NCBI RefSeq assembly: GCF_010667655.1
Contig: NZ_WHZU01000003.1
Location: 147,971-211,970 of the forward strand
Reading direction: 5' to 3'
Source: Bifidobacterium saimiriisciurei
GTDB lineage: Bacteria; Actinomycetota; Actinomycetes; Actinomycetales; Bifidobacteriaceae
Length of the DNA: 64,000 bases
Shown here in pieces: positions 6,478 to 15,889 of the stretch. Position numbers and translations under genes: made by a program. A model generated the notes under the pieces. It made no database searches, was not told the origin of the DNA, and saw only the letters and a list, made by a program, of their open reading frames with translations. Numbering within the stretch: the stretch's first letter is position 1; every line of letters begins with the position of its first letter.

Positions 6478-9168
6478 CGGATCGAAGTCACGACGGACGC
6501 GACGGCGCGGACGCTCGGAACGCTCCTCGCGGTCGGCGCGGTACTCGTCGTAGGAGTCGTCGACGGCGTAGCGCGGCGCCTCGCGACGGCCGCCACGGCG
6601 ATCGTCGCGGTAGTCGTCGCGACGACGATCGTCACGGTCACGACGGCCGCCACGGCGGTCATCGCGATCCCTGCGGTCATCGCGATCGCGACGGTCATCA
6701 CGGTCACGACGGCGATCGTCGCGGTAGTCGCGGTCGTCGTCGCGATCGAAATCGCGGTCGTCCTCATAGTCGTCGTAGTGACGGCGACGGCCACGGCGGT
6801 CGTCACGGTCACGACGGTCGTCGCGATCGCGGCGATCATCACGGTCACGACGGCCACGGCCACGGTAGCCGCGGTCATCACGGTCTCCACGGCCGCCACG
6901 GCGGTCGTCGCGATCGCCGCGGCCACGGCCGCCACGATCGGCGCCGCGACCGGCGCCGGACTCCTGGTCCTCGAAGCCGGGGATGGCCAGCGAGATCTTG
7001 CCGCGGTCGTCCACGCCCTGGACGATCACCTCGACGGTGTCGCCTTCCTTGAGCACGTCCTCGACGGCGTCGATGCGCTCGCCGTTGGCGAGGTTGCGGA
7101 TCTGGCTGATGTGCAGCAGGCCGTCGGTGCCCGGGGTGAGGTTCACGAACGCGCCGAACGACGTGGTCTTGACGACCTTGCCGTTGTACTGCTCGCCGGC
7201 CTCCGGCACATGCGGGTTGGCGATCTGGTCGATGATCTGCTTGGCCTTCTCGGCGCCCTCGCCACCCTCGGAGGAGATGAACACGGTGCCGTCGTCCTCG
7301 ATGGCGATCTCGGCGCCGGTGTCCTCCTGGATCTGGTTGATCATCTTGCCCTTCGGACCGATGACCTCGCCGATCTTGTCGACCGGAACGGTGGTGGTGA
7401 TGATGCGCGGAGCGTACTCGCTCATCTCGGCCGGGCCGTCGATGCACTCGTTGATGAGGTCGAGGATCGTGGCGCGGGCCTCGTGGGCCTGCTGCAGGGC
7501 GGCGGCCAGGATGTCGGCGGGGATGCCGTCGAGCTTGGTGTCGAGCTGCAGGGCGGTGATGAACTCGCTGGTGCCGGCGACCTTGAAGTCCATGTCGCCG
7601 AACGCGTCCTCGGCGCCCAGGATGTCGGTCAGGGTCTTGAAGACGTGCTGGCCGTCGACGTCGCCGGAGACCAGACCCATGGCGATGCCCGCGACCGGGG
7701 CCTTCAGCGGCACGCCGGCGGCAAGCAGAGACAGGGTGGAGGCGCACACGGAGCCCATGGAGGTGGAGCCGTTGGAACCGATGGCCTCGGAGACCTGACG
7801 GATGGCGTAGGGGAACTCCTCGCGGCTCGGCAGCACCGGCACGATGGCCTTCTCAGCGAGGGCGCCGTGGCCGATCTCGCGGCGCTTCGGGGAGCCGACG
7901 CGGCCGGTCTCGCCGGTGGAGTACGGCGGCATCTCGTAGTTGTGCATGTAGCGCTTGGTGTTCGGGCCGGAAAGCGCGTCGATCTGCTGCTCCATCTTGA
8001 GCATGTTCAGCGTGGTGACGCCCAGGATCTGGGTCTCGCCGCGCTGGAACAGGGCGGAGCCGTGCACGCGGGGCACGATGTCCACCTCGGCGGACAGGGT
8101 GCGGATGTCGCGCAGGCCACGGCCGTCGATGCGGTAGTCCTGCGTGAGGATGCGGCGGCGGACGATCTGGCGCTGCAGCTCCTTGAACGCGTTGCCGATC
8201 TCCTTTTCCTTCTCGGCGTCGTCCATGTCGGTGAACTCGCCGGCGAGGGTGTCCTTCACCTGCTGCTTGATCTCGGCGATGCGGTCCTGGCGCGGCAGCT
8301 TCTCGGCGATGGACAGGGCCTCGTCGAGCTGGCCGTGGGCGATCTCGTCGATGCGGTTGTACAGGTCGTCGGTGTACTCCGGGAAGAGCTGAAACTCGCG
8401 GGTCTCCTTGGCGGCCTTGGCCTTGAGCTCGTTCTGGGCCTCGCAGATCACCTTGATGAACGGCTTGGCGGCCTCGAGGCCACCGGCCACGACGGTCTCG
8501 TCGGGCTTGATCTGGCCGTCCTCGTAGATGAGCTTCCAGGCGTTCTTGCCGGCACCGGCCTCGATCATGGCGATGGCGACGTCGCCGTTCTCGATCACAC
8601 GGCCGGCGACCACGATCTCGAACACGGCGCGCTCGCGCTCGCTCCAACGCGGGAAGGCGACCCACTGGCCGTCGATGAGGGCCAGGCGCACGCCGGAGAC
8701 CGGGCCTTCGAACGGCAGGCCGGAGATCAGCGTGGAGGCGGAGGCGGCGTTCAGCGCGATGACGTCATAGGCGTCCTCGGGATTGATGGCGAGGATGGTC
8801 TCCACAACCTGCACTTCGTTGCGCAGCGTGTGCGGGAACAGCGGACGCAGCGGGCGGTCGATGATGCGGCAGGCCAGGATGGCCTCGGAGCTCGGACGGC
8901 CCTCGCGGCGGAAGAAGGAGCCCGGGATCTTGCCCGCGGCGTACATCTTCTCTTCGACGTCGACGGTCAGCGGGAAGAAGTCGTAGTTCTCCTTCGGGCT
9001 GGAGCCGGCGGTGGTGGTGCTCAGCACCATGGAATCATCATCAAGATAGGCGGCTACTGCCCCATCCGCCTGCTGGGCGAGACGACCCGTCTCGAAGCGC
9101 AGCGTGCGCTTGCCGAATGAACCATTGTCGATAACGGCCTCTACGGCCTTGATCTCGGGACCCTCCAT
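6466..9168 (-). CDS. pnp: Polyribonucleotide nucleotidyltransferase (PNPase) with Asp/Arg-rich tail
   Basis: The 900-residue protein degrades RNA 3'-to-5' by phosphorolysis and can add nucleotides. It has two RNase PH domains linked by a helical segment (about 1-560), a KH domain (GPKG near 605) and an S1 domain (about 655-730, [19 protein letters not shown]). From about 735 to 900 there is a low-complexity tail of RDDRR/RGDRDD repeats ending DFDPFED. E. coli PNPase is about 711 residues, so the tail adds about 165. It is preceded by rpsO, the classic neighbour. The 3' end is duplicated downstream. The start at 9168 has AAAGGAGGAACC just upstream. Confidence 0.97.
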   Translation of the reverse strand: MEGPEIKAVEAVIDNGSFGKRTLRFETGRLAQQADGAVAAYLDDDSMVLSTTTAGSSPKENYDFFPLTVDVEEKMYAAGKIPGSFFRREGRPSSEAILACRIIDRPLRPLFPHTLRNEVQVVETILAINPEDAYDVIALNAASASTLISGLPFEGPVSGVRLALIDGQWVAFPRWSERERAVFEIVVAGRVIENGDVAIAMIEAGAGKNAWKLIYEDGQIKPDETVVAGGLEAAKPFIKVICEAQNELKAKAAKETREFQLFPEYTDDLYNRIDEIAHGQLDEALSIAEKLPRQDRIAEIKQQVKDTLAGEFTDMDDAEKEKEIGNAFKELQRQIVRRRILTQDYRIDGRGLRDIRTLSAEVDIVPRVHGSALFQRGETQILGVTTLNMLKMEQQIDALSGPNTKRYMHNYEMPPYSTGETGRVGSPKRREIGHGALAEKAIVPVLPSREEFPYAIRQVSEAIGSNGSTSMGSVCASTLSLLAAGVPLKAPVAGIAMGLVSGDVDGQHVFKTLTDILGAEDAFGDMDFKVAGTSEFITALQLDTKLDGIPADILAAALQQAHEARATILDLINECIDGPAEMSEYAPRIITTTVPVDKIGEVIGPKGKMINQIQEDTGAEIAIEDDGTVFISSEGGEGAEKAKQIIDQIANPHVPEAGEQYNGKVVKTTSFGAFVNLTPGTDGLLHISQIRNLANGERIDAVEDVLKEGDTVEVIVQGVDDRGKISLAIPGFEDQESGAGRGADRGGRGRGDRDDRRGGRGDRDDRGYRGRGRRDRDDRRDRDDRRDRDDRRGRRRHYDDYEDDRDFDRDDDRDYRDDRRRDRDDRRDRDDRRDRDDRRGGRRDRDDRRRDDYRDDRRGGRREAPRYAVDDSYDEYRADREERSERPRRRVRRDFDPFED

Positions 9169-9509
9169 CAGGGTTCCTCCTTTTGTCGATATTCCTACTA
9201 TCTATCCATGCCTCTTCTTTTCCCGCCGGCCCGTGCCGACCCCGGCGGCCCGACGGCTGCTCGCCGCACGGCCGGGGAGGCGAAGGCCTCGGGGGGAGCC
9301 GGTTTTCTTCCGCGCTCCCTGCGCGTGATATGCCATGGATCACGCGTCTTTTGCATGCCGGACGTATTCCTCGATGAGATTCCATACCTCATCCGAATCC
9401 CAGGCCGCCCCTTTCGGCCGCGCTGCTCTGGCGCCCTTCGCGACCAACCTCTGTGGCCAGGGGGATTCTTCCTCGTCTTTCCTCACAGTCGGCAATCCCC
9501 CGACATGCA
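9169..9509. other. rpsO-pnp intergenic region
   Basis: The region contains the pnp ribosome binding site and GC-rich potential stems around 9230-9300 (CCCCGGCGG with CCGGGG). rpsO-pnp leaders are RNase and PNPase autoregulation sites in other bacteria, but I cannot identify a defined structure here. No credible ORF is visible. Confidence 0.4.
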
Positions 9510-9538
9510 AAAGCGCCCGAGCAGGTTATGCCCGGGCG
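9505..9538 (-). terminator. Terminator after rpsO
   Basis: On the minus strand, CGCCCGGGCA pairs with TGCTCGGGCG (one wobble) around TAACC and is followed by CTTTTGC. It lies directly below the rpsO stop, so most transcripts should stop before pnp. Confidence 0.7.
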
Positions 9539-9549
9539 GAAGAATTCAA

Positions 9550-9819
9550 TTATCGGCGCAGACCGAGGCGTTCGATCAGGGAACGGTAACGTTCGATGTC
9601 AACGCGCTTGAGGTAGTCCAGCAGACGGCGACGATCACCGATCATGAGCTGCATGCCACGACGGGAGTGGTGATCATGCTTGTGCTCCTTGAGGTGCTCG
9701 GTCAGATCCGAGATGCGCTTGGACAGCAGCGCCACCTGAACCTCGGGCGAACCGGTGTCGCCCTCGTGCGTCGCGTACTCGGAAATGATTGCCTGCTTTT
9801 CAGCGTTGCTAAGAGCCAC
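9550..9819 (-). CDS. rpsO: 30S ribosomal protein S15
   Basis: The 89-residue sequence beginning [19 protein letters not shown] has the S15 core [26 protein letters not shown] and the basic C-terminus [14 protein letters not shown]15 binds the 16S rRNA central domain early in 30S assembly. Length and gene order (rpsO-pnp) are standard. Confidence 0.97.
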   Translation of the reverse strand: MALSNAEKQAIISEYATHEGDTGSPEVQVALLSKRISDLTEHLKEHKHDHHSRRGMQLMIGDRRRLLDYLKRVDIERYRSLIERLGLRR

Positions 9820-9953
9820 AGCTCCTCCTTGTGTTCAGTGTTGTTGCGCGGTGCCGTGGGCATGATGCTCACAGCGCTCTCTATCCGCGGGCGAAACACG
9901 CCAAAATTCAAGTATACACGCAGGGCGGACGAAGCCCCGACCGTGCGTCACGC

Positions 9954-10694
9954 TCACACCGCGGTGACGAGGCCGCCGAGCAGCACGACCAGCAGCGCCA
10001 CCACCTCGATGACGAAGAACATCGACAGCGCCGACCAGCTGCGCGTGAGCGTATTGAGCCGGGAGTCCTTGTGAATCGTGACCAGCAGGCCCACATAGAC
10101 CACGGCGAACACCGCCAGCCCCACCGCCGCGGAGATGATGCCGAGGTTGGCCGCGTTGATGGGCGGCGCCGCCTCGCCATACACCACGTACGTGGAATTC
10201 CAGAAATTGAGGCGAAGCAGGCCCACGCCGGCGACCAGCTGCTCCAACGCCAGCGCGAGGATGAACAGCACACGCCACAGCACGCGCTTCGTCTCCATGA
10301 CCGCCATGCCCAGCGAGGCGAACATGACCACGGTGATCGCCCACGACAGCAGCGCCATGCCACGGGGATCGAACGGCTCGACGAAATCGACGACGAGCTG
10401 CGTGCCGTTCATCGCCAGCAGGCGGCCGCCGCCGTACGGCACGATGATGGCCGCGATCAGCGCGATGATGAACGCCGCCCAACGGCCCTTGTGCCAGCGG
10501 CGACGTCCCAGCTCCGCGATGGACGGCTCGCGCGGATGGGATTCGCTCGGATCGGTCACCCGGGCCTTCGCGCCGGCGTCCTTGGCCTCGGCGCCCTTCA
10601 TATCAACGGCCTTCATATCGGCGTCATACTGCGTTCCGACGCCGGCCGGCATCCCGTCCATGTCGCGACTCGTCTTGCTTGATTCGGTTGCCAT
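9954..10694 (-). CDS. Hypothetical membrane protein, about five TM segments
   Basis: I do not recognise a named family. The 246-residue protein has a hydrophilic, Met/Asp/Lys-rich N-terminus of about 68 residues, then a TM segment (WAAFIIALIAAIIVPYGG) and four more hydrophobic segments. The loop with NSTYVVYGEAAPPIN lies between TM3 and TM4. It sits upstream of rpsO on the same strand with its own gap. No catalytic motif is visible. The start at 10694 is the first ATG after the tRNA-Gly terminator region, although the Shine-Dalgarno is weak. Confidence 0.7.
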   Translation of the reverse strand: MATESSKTSRDMDGMPAGVGTQYDADMKAVDMKGAEAKDAGAKARVTDPSESHPREPSIAELGRRRWHKGRWAAFIIALIAAIIVPYGGGRLLAMNGTQLVVDFVEPFDPRGMALLSWAITVVMFASLGMAVMETKRVLWRVLFILALALEQLVAGVGLLRLNFWNSTYVVYGEAAPPINAANLGIISAAVGLAVFAVVYVGLLVTIHKDSRLNTLTRSWSALSMFFVIEVVALLVVLLGGLVTAV

Positions 10695-10745
10695 GCACGC
10701 TCCAATCGTTCGTCCCCGCGGAAAATCGGGCTTCCCGAATACAAG

Positions 10746-10769
10746 AAAACCGTTGCCATGGCAACGGTC
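10746..10769 (-). terminator. Terminator after tRNA-Gly
   Basis: ACCGTTGCC-AT-GGCAACGGT is a perfect hairpin. It is followed on the minus strand by TTTCTTG and sits immediately 3' of the tRNA. Confidence 0.75.
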
Positions 10770-10777
10770 TCAAGTGG

Positions 10778-10848
10778 AGCGGATGACGGGAATCGAACCC
10801 GCGTAATCAGTTTGGAAGACTGAGGCTCTACCATTGAGCTACATCCGC
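10778..10848 (-). tRNA. tRNA-Gly(TCC)
   Basis: On the minus strand the acceptor GCGGATG pairs with CATCCGC. The D-arm is GCTC-AATGGTA-GAGC, the anticodon stem TCAGT/ACTGA with loop CTTCCAA (anticodon TCC), and the T-loop TTCGATT. The length is 71 nt; no CCA is encoded. Confidence 0.93.
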
Positions 10849-11021
10849 AGTGGAAGCGCAAACTTCCGAAAAACGATTATTACATACGTTCCTGATTTTG
10901 CAAAATCCATCGTCGGCCGGCATCGTCGCCCGGCAGCGTCATTCAACATTGCCATAGGTCGATAAGCATTGTTGCGGGCCGGCGCGGCGCGTGCCGCCCG
11001 CCGGCCCGATACCGTACTACT

Positions 11022-12233
11022 ATGCGCTACGACTTTACCTCCATCATCGACCGCCACGGCAGGGACGCGATCGCCGTGGACGGCGTCGGCTCCATGCCCG
11101 GATTCGCGCCCGACGCGCCCAGGCCCGGCTTCGACGAGATCCCCATGTGGATCGCCGACATGAACTTCGCCACCGCGCCGAGCATCACGCGGGAGATCGT
11201 CAAACGTACGGAGCATCCGCTGTTCGGATACTTCGACCCCAGCGACGACTACTTCAACGCCATCATCGACTGGCAGCGCGACCGCAACGGCGTGACCGGC
11301 CTCGAGGCGAAGCACATCGGCTACGAGAACGGCGTGCTCGGCGGCGTGGTCAGCGCGATGAAGGCGTTCGCCACGCCCGGCGACGCGGTGCTGCTGCACT
11401 CCCCCACCTACGTCGGGTTCACCATGTCGATCGGCGGCAACGGATACCGCATCGTGCACAGCCCGCTCAAGCGCGACGAGGACGGCGTGTGGCGCATGGA
11501 CTTCGACGACATGGACCGCAAGATCAAGGAGAACAACATCCATGTGGCGGTGTTCTGCTCGCCGCACAACCCGTGCGGACGCGTGTGGGAGCGATGGGAG
11601 ATCGAACGTGCGATGGAGGTCTACGCGGCCAACGACTGCGTCGTCATCTCCGACGAGATCTGGTCCGACATCATCCTGCGCGGCAGCCGCCACATCCCCA
11701 CGCAGTCGGTGAGCGATGACGCGCGCAACCGCGTCATCGCGTTCTACGCGCCGAGCAAGACGTTCTCGCTGGCCGGCCTCGTCGGCAGCTACCACATCGT
11801 CTACAGCGACTATCTGCGCGACCGTCTGACGGCCGTGAGCGAGAAGACGCACTACAACGCCATGAACGTGCTGTCGATGCATGCGCTCGTGGGCGCCTTC
11901 AGCCCCGAGGGCCGCGAATGGCTCGAGCAGCTGCTCGACGTGCTGAGCGACAACGTCGACTACGCGGTCGACTACATCGAACGGCATTTCGACGGGATCG
12001 CGGTGTCGAAGCCGCAGGGCACGTACATGCTGTTCCTCGACTGCACCGAATGGTGCGGGAAGCATGGCGTCACGATCGACGAGCTGCAGAAGCGCGGCTC
12101 GGATGTGGGCGTCGGCTGGCAGGACGGCCGGCAGTTCCAGCATCCGTGCGCGATCCGCATGAATCTGGCGTTGCCGAAGTCCCGCGTCGAGGAGGCCATG
12201 CGCCGCCTGAGCGAATACGTGTTCGCGGAATAG
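11022..12233 (+). CDS. MalY/PatB-type PLP aminotransferase (probable C-S beta-lyase)
   Basis: The 403-residue fold-type I PLP enzyme shows the MalY/PatB hallmarks: MWIADMNF near the N-terminus, CSPHNPCGRVW, ISDEIWSDI and the PLP lysine in APSKTFSLAGL. Relatives cleave cystathionine or cysteine S-conjugates to a thiol, pyruvate and ammonia. The start at 11022 (MRYDFTSIIDRHGRD) matches the family. It stands alone on the plus strand and ends at a strong terminator shared with the convergent symporter genes. The sulfur substrate is not determined. Confidence 0.9.
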   Translation: MRYDFTSIIDRHGRDAIAVDGVGSMPGFAPDAPRPGFDEIPMWIADMNFATAPSITREIVKRTEHPLFGYFDPSDDYFNAIIDWQRDRNGVTGLEAKHIGYENGVLGGVVSAMKAFATPGDAVLLHSPTYVGFTMSIGGNGYRIVHSPLKRDEDGVWRMDFDDMDRKIKENNIHVAVFCSPHNPCGRVWERWEIERAMEVYAANDCVVISDEIWSDIILRGSRHIPTQSVSDDARNRVIAFYAPSKTFSLAGLVGSYHIVYSDYLRDRLTAVSEKTHYNAMNVLSMHALVGAFSPEGREWLEQLLDVLSDNVDYAVDYIERHFDGIAVSKPQGTYMLFLDCTEWCGKHGVTIDELQKRGSDVGVGWQDGRQFQHPCAIRMNLALPKSRVEEAMRRLSEYVFAE

Positions 12234-12274
12234 GCTCCCCCCGAGATCCCCGTGCCGTGGAGCCGCACACGAAA

Positions 12275-12318
12275 GGGCCTCCCGAATCGGATGGAAACCG
12301 ATTCGGGAGGCCCTTTTT
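12275..12318 (+). terminator. Bidirectional terminator
   Basis: GGGCCTCCCGAATCGG pairs perfectly with CCGATTCGGGAGGCCC and is followed by TTTTT on the plus strand. The minus strand reads TTTCG after the stem. It separates the convergent C-S lyase gene from the symporter operon. Confidence 0.85.
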
Positions 12319-12397
12319 GCCGTGAATCAGGGATTCAACGCGTCAGCGCGGACGGATGCGGCGATTGCCACCGGCGATCGTCCCGGCCGTTCGGCGA

Positions 12398-12748
12398 TCA
12401 GTCCTTGCGACCCTCGTGCTGGATCTGCGCCTTGGCGGCGGACGCCTCGGCGGAGGCGATGATGTCCTCCGCGGCGAGCGGACGGACGAAGTTCCACACG
12501 AGGAACAGCACGCCGATGATCAGCATGCCGATGCCGGTCCACAGGTTGATGGCGATGCCGCCGGTCTTGGCGACGTCGGCGGCCGGGTCGGCGATGCCGA
12601 CGATGGTCACGATGACGCCGTAGATCACGAACAGCACGCCGATCAGCAGACGCAGATCGTTGCGGCGGGCGGCCTTGACGGCCTGGTCCTTTTCGGCCTG
12701 AGTCAACAGGCCCTTGCCGGAAGCACCGGCCTTGGTATCTTCTGCCAT
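12398..12748 (-). CDS. Small two-TM protein paired with the symporter
   Basis: The 116-residue protein has two hydrophobic segments (LLIGVLFVIYGVIVTIVGI and LWTGIGMLIIGVLFLVWNF) and polar ends rich in Lys and Ala. It starts 36 bp after the symporter stop on the same strand, so it is almost certainly co-transcribed. Small partner subunits accompany some sodium:solute symporters; an accessory role is inferred from this linkage. No family name is claimed. Confidence 0.75.
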   Translation of the reverse strand: MAEDTKAGASGKGLLTQAEKDQAVKAARRNDLRLLIGVLFVIYGVIVTIVGIADPAADVAKTGGIAINLWTGIGMLIIGVLFLVWNFVRPLAAEDIIASAEASAAKAQIQHEGRKD

Positions 12749-12784
12749 TGCAAACTCCTTAGAAAATTATGCTCAAACCGATGT

Positions 12785-14533
12785 TTAGAAGAACGGGATG
12801 TAGAACACGAGACCAAGGATGAAGATGATGGAACCAAGAACGGCCGGCTTCTTGAACCACGGGACCTTGACCAGTGCGGTGTCCTTGACGCCCTTGGCGG
12901 CGCGCTTGGCGTCCTCGAGCTCCTCGTCCTTGGCGGCCTTGAAGTACTTCATGCCACCGGTGGAGAAGGTGAGGCCCTCGAGCTCCTCCTCGGTCTTGGC
13001 CTTGGTGAACGGCGTGAGGATGGCCGCCACGATCCAGGTCGCGAACAGGGAGATGATGGCGCCGTACCAGGTCTCGGCGGTCGCGGAGCCGAAGATCGGG
13101 TTGCCGGCGGCCACGGAGTTCAGGTACAGGATGTAGGTGATGAGCGGGGCGATGATGCCGGCCACGTAGGCGACGGTGCCGGCCACGTTGGAGACGCGCT
13201 TCCACACCAGGCCGAGGATGAACACGGCGAACAGCGGGGCGTTGAAGAAGCTGAACAGCGTTTGCAGGTACGTCATGATGTTGCCGAACTGGCTGGCGAT
13301 CCATGCGGTGCCGACGGAGATGACGATGCCAGCGAAGGTGATCCAGCGGCCGAGCTTGAGGTAGTAGGCGTCCTTCTCACCGGGCTTGATGTAGTCCTGC
13401 ACCAGATCGTAGACGACGACGGTGTTGAACGAGGAGACGTTCGCGGCCATGCCGGCCATGAAGGAGGCCATCATACCGGTGATGGCGACGCCGAGCACGC
13501 CGTTCGGCAGGTACATCTTGAACAGGTACGGAATGGCTTCGTTGTACTGCAGCACCGGGTGGTCGCCGGCGAACAGGTTGCCGACGGTGGCGGCGGCCAC
13601 AAGGCCCGGGATGATGATGATGAGCCAGATGAGCATCTTCGGGATGGCGCCGATGATAGGCGTCATACGGGCGGCGGTCATGCTCTTGGCCGCGAATGCG
13701 CGTTGCACCTCGGTGAAGTTCGTGGTCCAGTAGCCGAAGCCGAGCACGAAGCCGAGGCCCATGAGGATGGAGAACCAGTCGCCGCCGACCGGGTTGGTCA
13801 CGTTGCCGAAGCCGGTGCCGGCCCAGGCGTGGATGGAGCCGGACCAGTCCTGCATGGAGGACAGCTTGGCGGTCAGGCCGCTCCAGCCGCCGACCTGGTG
13901 CAGGCCGACGATGGTGACGGGGATAAGGGCCGCGACGATGACGAAGAACTGCATGACCTCGTTGTAGATTGCGGAGGTCAGGCCGCCCAGCGTGATGTAG
14001 GCGAGCACGAAGATCGCGGAGAGGATGATTGCGGTCCACTGGCTCCAACCGAGCATGGCCTGCAGAATCAGGGCCATGGCGTACAGGTTGATGCCGGCCT
14101 GCAGAATCGTGGAGACGGCGAAGCAGAGCGACACGATGAGCTGCGCGCCCTTGCCGAAGCGCTTGCGCATGAACTCAGGAACCGAGCGCACGCCGGAGCC
14201 GTAGTAGAACGGCATCATGAAGATGCCGAGGAACACCATGCCGGGGATGGCGCCGATGAGGTAGTAGTGGATGGTCGGCATACCGATCTGGGCGCCGTTT
14301 GCGGCCATGCCCAGGATCTCGGTGGCGCCGAGGTTTGCGGCGCAGAACGCGAGGCCTGCGATCCACGCCGGCATCGAACGTCCTGCCAGCAGGAAGTCCT
14401 CACTGGACTTCTGCTGCTTGTGGATGGTGTAGCCAATCCACACGATCATTGCGAAATAAATAACGAGGATAAGCCAATCCACCCAGCTCAGCGACAGGCG
14501 AATCGCAGATTCCCCGACAGCACCAGTAATCAT
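12785..14533 (-). CDS. Sodium:solute symporter (SSS/SGLT family)
   Basis: The 582-residue carrier has 13-14 TM helices. It begins MITGAVGESAIRLSLSWVDWL, with GRSMPAWIAGLAFCAANLGA (substrate/sodium site helix) and VPEFMRKRFG, typical of sugar-transporting SSS members. The start at 14533 is preferred because GAAGGACGG lies 6-7 nt upstream; an in-frame upstream ATG at 14659 lacks a Shine-Dalgarno and adds a non-homologous leader. The C-terminus has an acidic cytosolic segment (TKAKTEEELEG). A sugar is the likely substrate. It forms an operon with the 116-residue protein. Confidence 0.9.
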   Translation of the reverse strand: MITGAVGESAIRLSLSWVDWLILVIYFAMIVWIGYTIHKQQKSSEDFLLAGRSMPAWIAGLAFCAANLGATEILGMAANGAQIGMPTIHYYLIGAIPGMVFLGIFMMPFYYGSGVRSVPEFMRKRFGKGAQLIVSLCFAVSTILQAGINLYAMALILQAMLGWSQWTAIILSAIFVLAYITLGGLTSAIYNEVMQFFVIVAALIPVTIVGLHQVGGWSGLTAKLSSMQDWSGSIHAWAGTGFGNVTNPVGGDWFSILMGLGFVLGFGYWTTNFTEVQRAFAAKSMTAARMTPIIGAIPKMLIWLIIIIPGLVAAATVGNLFAGDHPVLQYNEAIPYLFKMYLPNGVLGVAITGMMASFMAGMAANVSSFNTVVVYDLVQDYIKPGEKDAYYLKLGRWITFAGIVISVGTAWIASQFGNIMTYLQTLFSFFNAPLFAVFILGLVWKRVSNVAGTVAYVAGIIAPLITYILYLNSVAAGNPIFGSATAETWYGAIISLFATWIVAAILTPFTKAKTEEELEGLTFSTGGMKYFKAAKDEELEDAKRAAKGVKDTALVKVPWFKKPAVLGSIIFILGLVFYIPFF

Positions 14534-14884
14534 GCTGTTCCGTCCTTCCTTCCATGCGTCCCTCCGGCTGCGGCGCCGGAGTGCAATACCGTCATCGGTT
14601 TGCGTGAACAACGCTATTGTGGCCCCAAAAACGCAATTAGTCAAACACGAAGGAAACAAATGGGAACAACAAATATGGCATATACGCTCGCAAAACGGTC
14701 AACTAAACAATGAAACATGTTCGATTTGGGTAGTTTTCAAGCACCTAAGGGCATTCACCCCGTTTTGTGAGATATTTCACAGGAAAAATCACCGTTGATA
14801 TCACTTGTCCTTCGAAGCATAAAACGAACATTTTTGAACGTCTGGCGGCAAGATGTTGCTTTGTGAGTTTTTCGGCCACAGGAA
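14534..14884. other. Symporter upstream region, AT-richer
   Basis: The 351 bp between the symporter start and the acpS stop are lower in GC than the surrounding genes and hold the symporter promoter. No terminator, RNA or palindromic array is obvious and no ORF is credible. Confidence 0.4.
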
Positions 14885-15358
14885 TCATCCGCGAATCAGC
14901 AGGGCGACGGCGGACGCGACGGGACCGTCATGGCTCAGCGAGATATGCCATGCCAGGCAAACGGCCGATGGGACATCAGCCAACGATTCGTGCAGTGTGC
15001 GTTCGACGCCGGCACGCAGCGTCACGCTTGGCCGGCCGCGCGAATCGTCGAGGATCTCGATGCCGGACCATGGGAAATCGTCGAGCGTGTATGGGTTCGG
15101 ACGGGACCCAAGCGCTTCGCTCCACGCCTTGAGCACGGCCTCCTTGCCGGCCCATCGCACGGCGAGATGCGCGGATTCGTCGTCGTGCTTGACACGGGCG
15201 CGCAATGCCGCCTGCCGCAGTTCGCGCGATGAGAACAACGCACGCATGCGCGATCCGGGCTCGGCCAGCTGCTCGGCGAACGCGGCGATGTCGACCACGT
15301 CGTGGCCGAGTCCGAGGACCGCGGACGGGCGCGGGATGCCGATCGAATCAGTGTTCAT
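14885..15358 (-). CDS. acpS: Holo-[acyl-carrier-protein] synthase
   Basis: The 157-residue protein transfers 4'-phosphopantetheine from CoA to a carrier-protein serine. It contains the family motifs GHDVVDI, RWAGKEAVLKAW and WHISLSHDGP. The start at 15358 has GGAGG 11 nt upstream; an ATG at 15376 would add six residues. Type I FAS of actinobacteria needs an external AcpS. The fas gene is 5 kb away on the same strand, so its ACP domain (about residue 1834) is the expected substrate. Confidence 0.92.
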   Translation of the reverse strand: MNTDSIGIPRPSAVLGLGHDVVDIAAFAEQLAEPGSRMRALFSSRELRQAALRARVKHDDESAHLAVRWAGKEAVLKAWSEALGSRPNPYTLDDFPWSGIEILDDSRGRPSVTLRAGVERTLHESLADVPSAVCLAWHISLSHDGPVASAVALLIRG

Positions 15359-15462
15359 GATGCCGTGTCCCTCCATCCATTGTCTCCAGCCGCTCCGACG
15401 GTTCGGCGTCCGCGACCGATCGACGACTCAGCCAACGTAATCATCTTACGAACGGAACGAGT

Positions 15463-15755
15463 GGCACGGAATGCAATATCACGGGCCTATAGGCCTCTCC
15501 GCCGTATTCCGTTGGCACGGAATACGATTTTCGCAATAGTCGCGATTCGCCGCCAGAATTCAACAGGCGGCGGCTATCAACATTATTGCAATTTCAACGT
15601 TTCTAAGGAGGCATATCTCATGTGAATCACCGCGGAATAACAAATCTGACTCAATGACGCTTCCGTGTCACGATATTGCGGCACGGAGTACGAAAATCAA
15701 CAAATACGACATCCGATGACATGATTCGATGACATGATTCGATGACACGGCGACA
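15463..15755. repeat. Intergenic palindromes, motif GGCACGGAAT
   Basis: GGCACGGAATGC (15463) and GGCACGGAATAC (15514) are 51 bp apart, with a third copy, GGCACGGAGTAC, at 15680. CGTATTCCGT-TGGC-ACGGAATACG (15503-15526) is a perfect 10-bp palindrome. CGCCGCC-N11-GGCGGCG lies at about 15549-15573. Around 15714-15747, GATGACATGATTC is repeated in tandem. The same motif returns at 20027-20240. No gene is visible in the 530 bp between acpS and the amylosucrase-like gene. Confidence 0.6.
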
Positions 15756-15762
15756 CCCAGAA

Positions 15763-15798
15763 ATAACAACGGTCGGTTCCTGCAAAGAGGAACCGGCC
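15763..15798 (-). terminator. Terminator of the amylosucrase-like gene
   Basis: GGTCGGTTCC pairs with GGAACCGGCC (one wobble) around an 8-nt loop. On the minus strand it is followed by GTTGTTATTT. It lies 92 bp past the stop codon. Confidence 0.7.
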
Positions 15799-15889
15799 GA
15801 GGAGTGCCGAAAGGCCAAGTCCGGAAACTCACGTCCGAGCAGTCAACCCATGAACCCGAACCCGAGCGCCCAGACCCGGCCCCGAGAAC

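Noticed and set aside
4129..9120. Long plus-strand frames opposite the surface protein and pnp
   Set aside because: Mirror frames of GC-rich genes; repetitive composition reflects the repeats of the real genes.
9198..9392. Small ORFs in the rpsO-pnp gap
   Set aside because: No ribosome binding site, biased composition, and overlapping frames on both strands.
10613..10861. 82-codon ORF through tRNA-Gly
   Set aside because: It is the tRNA gene read as protein; the cloverleaf is complete.
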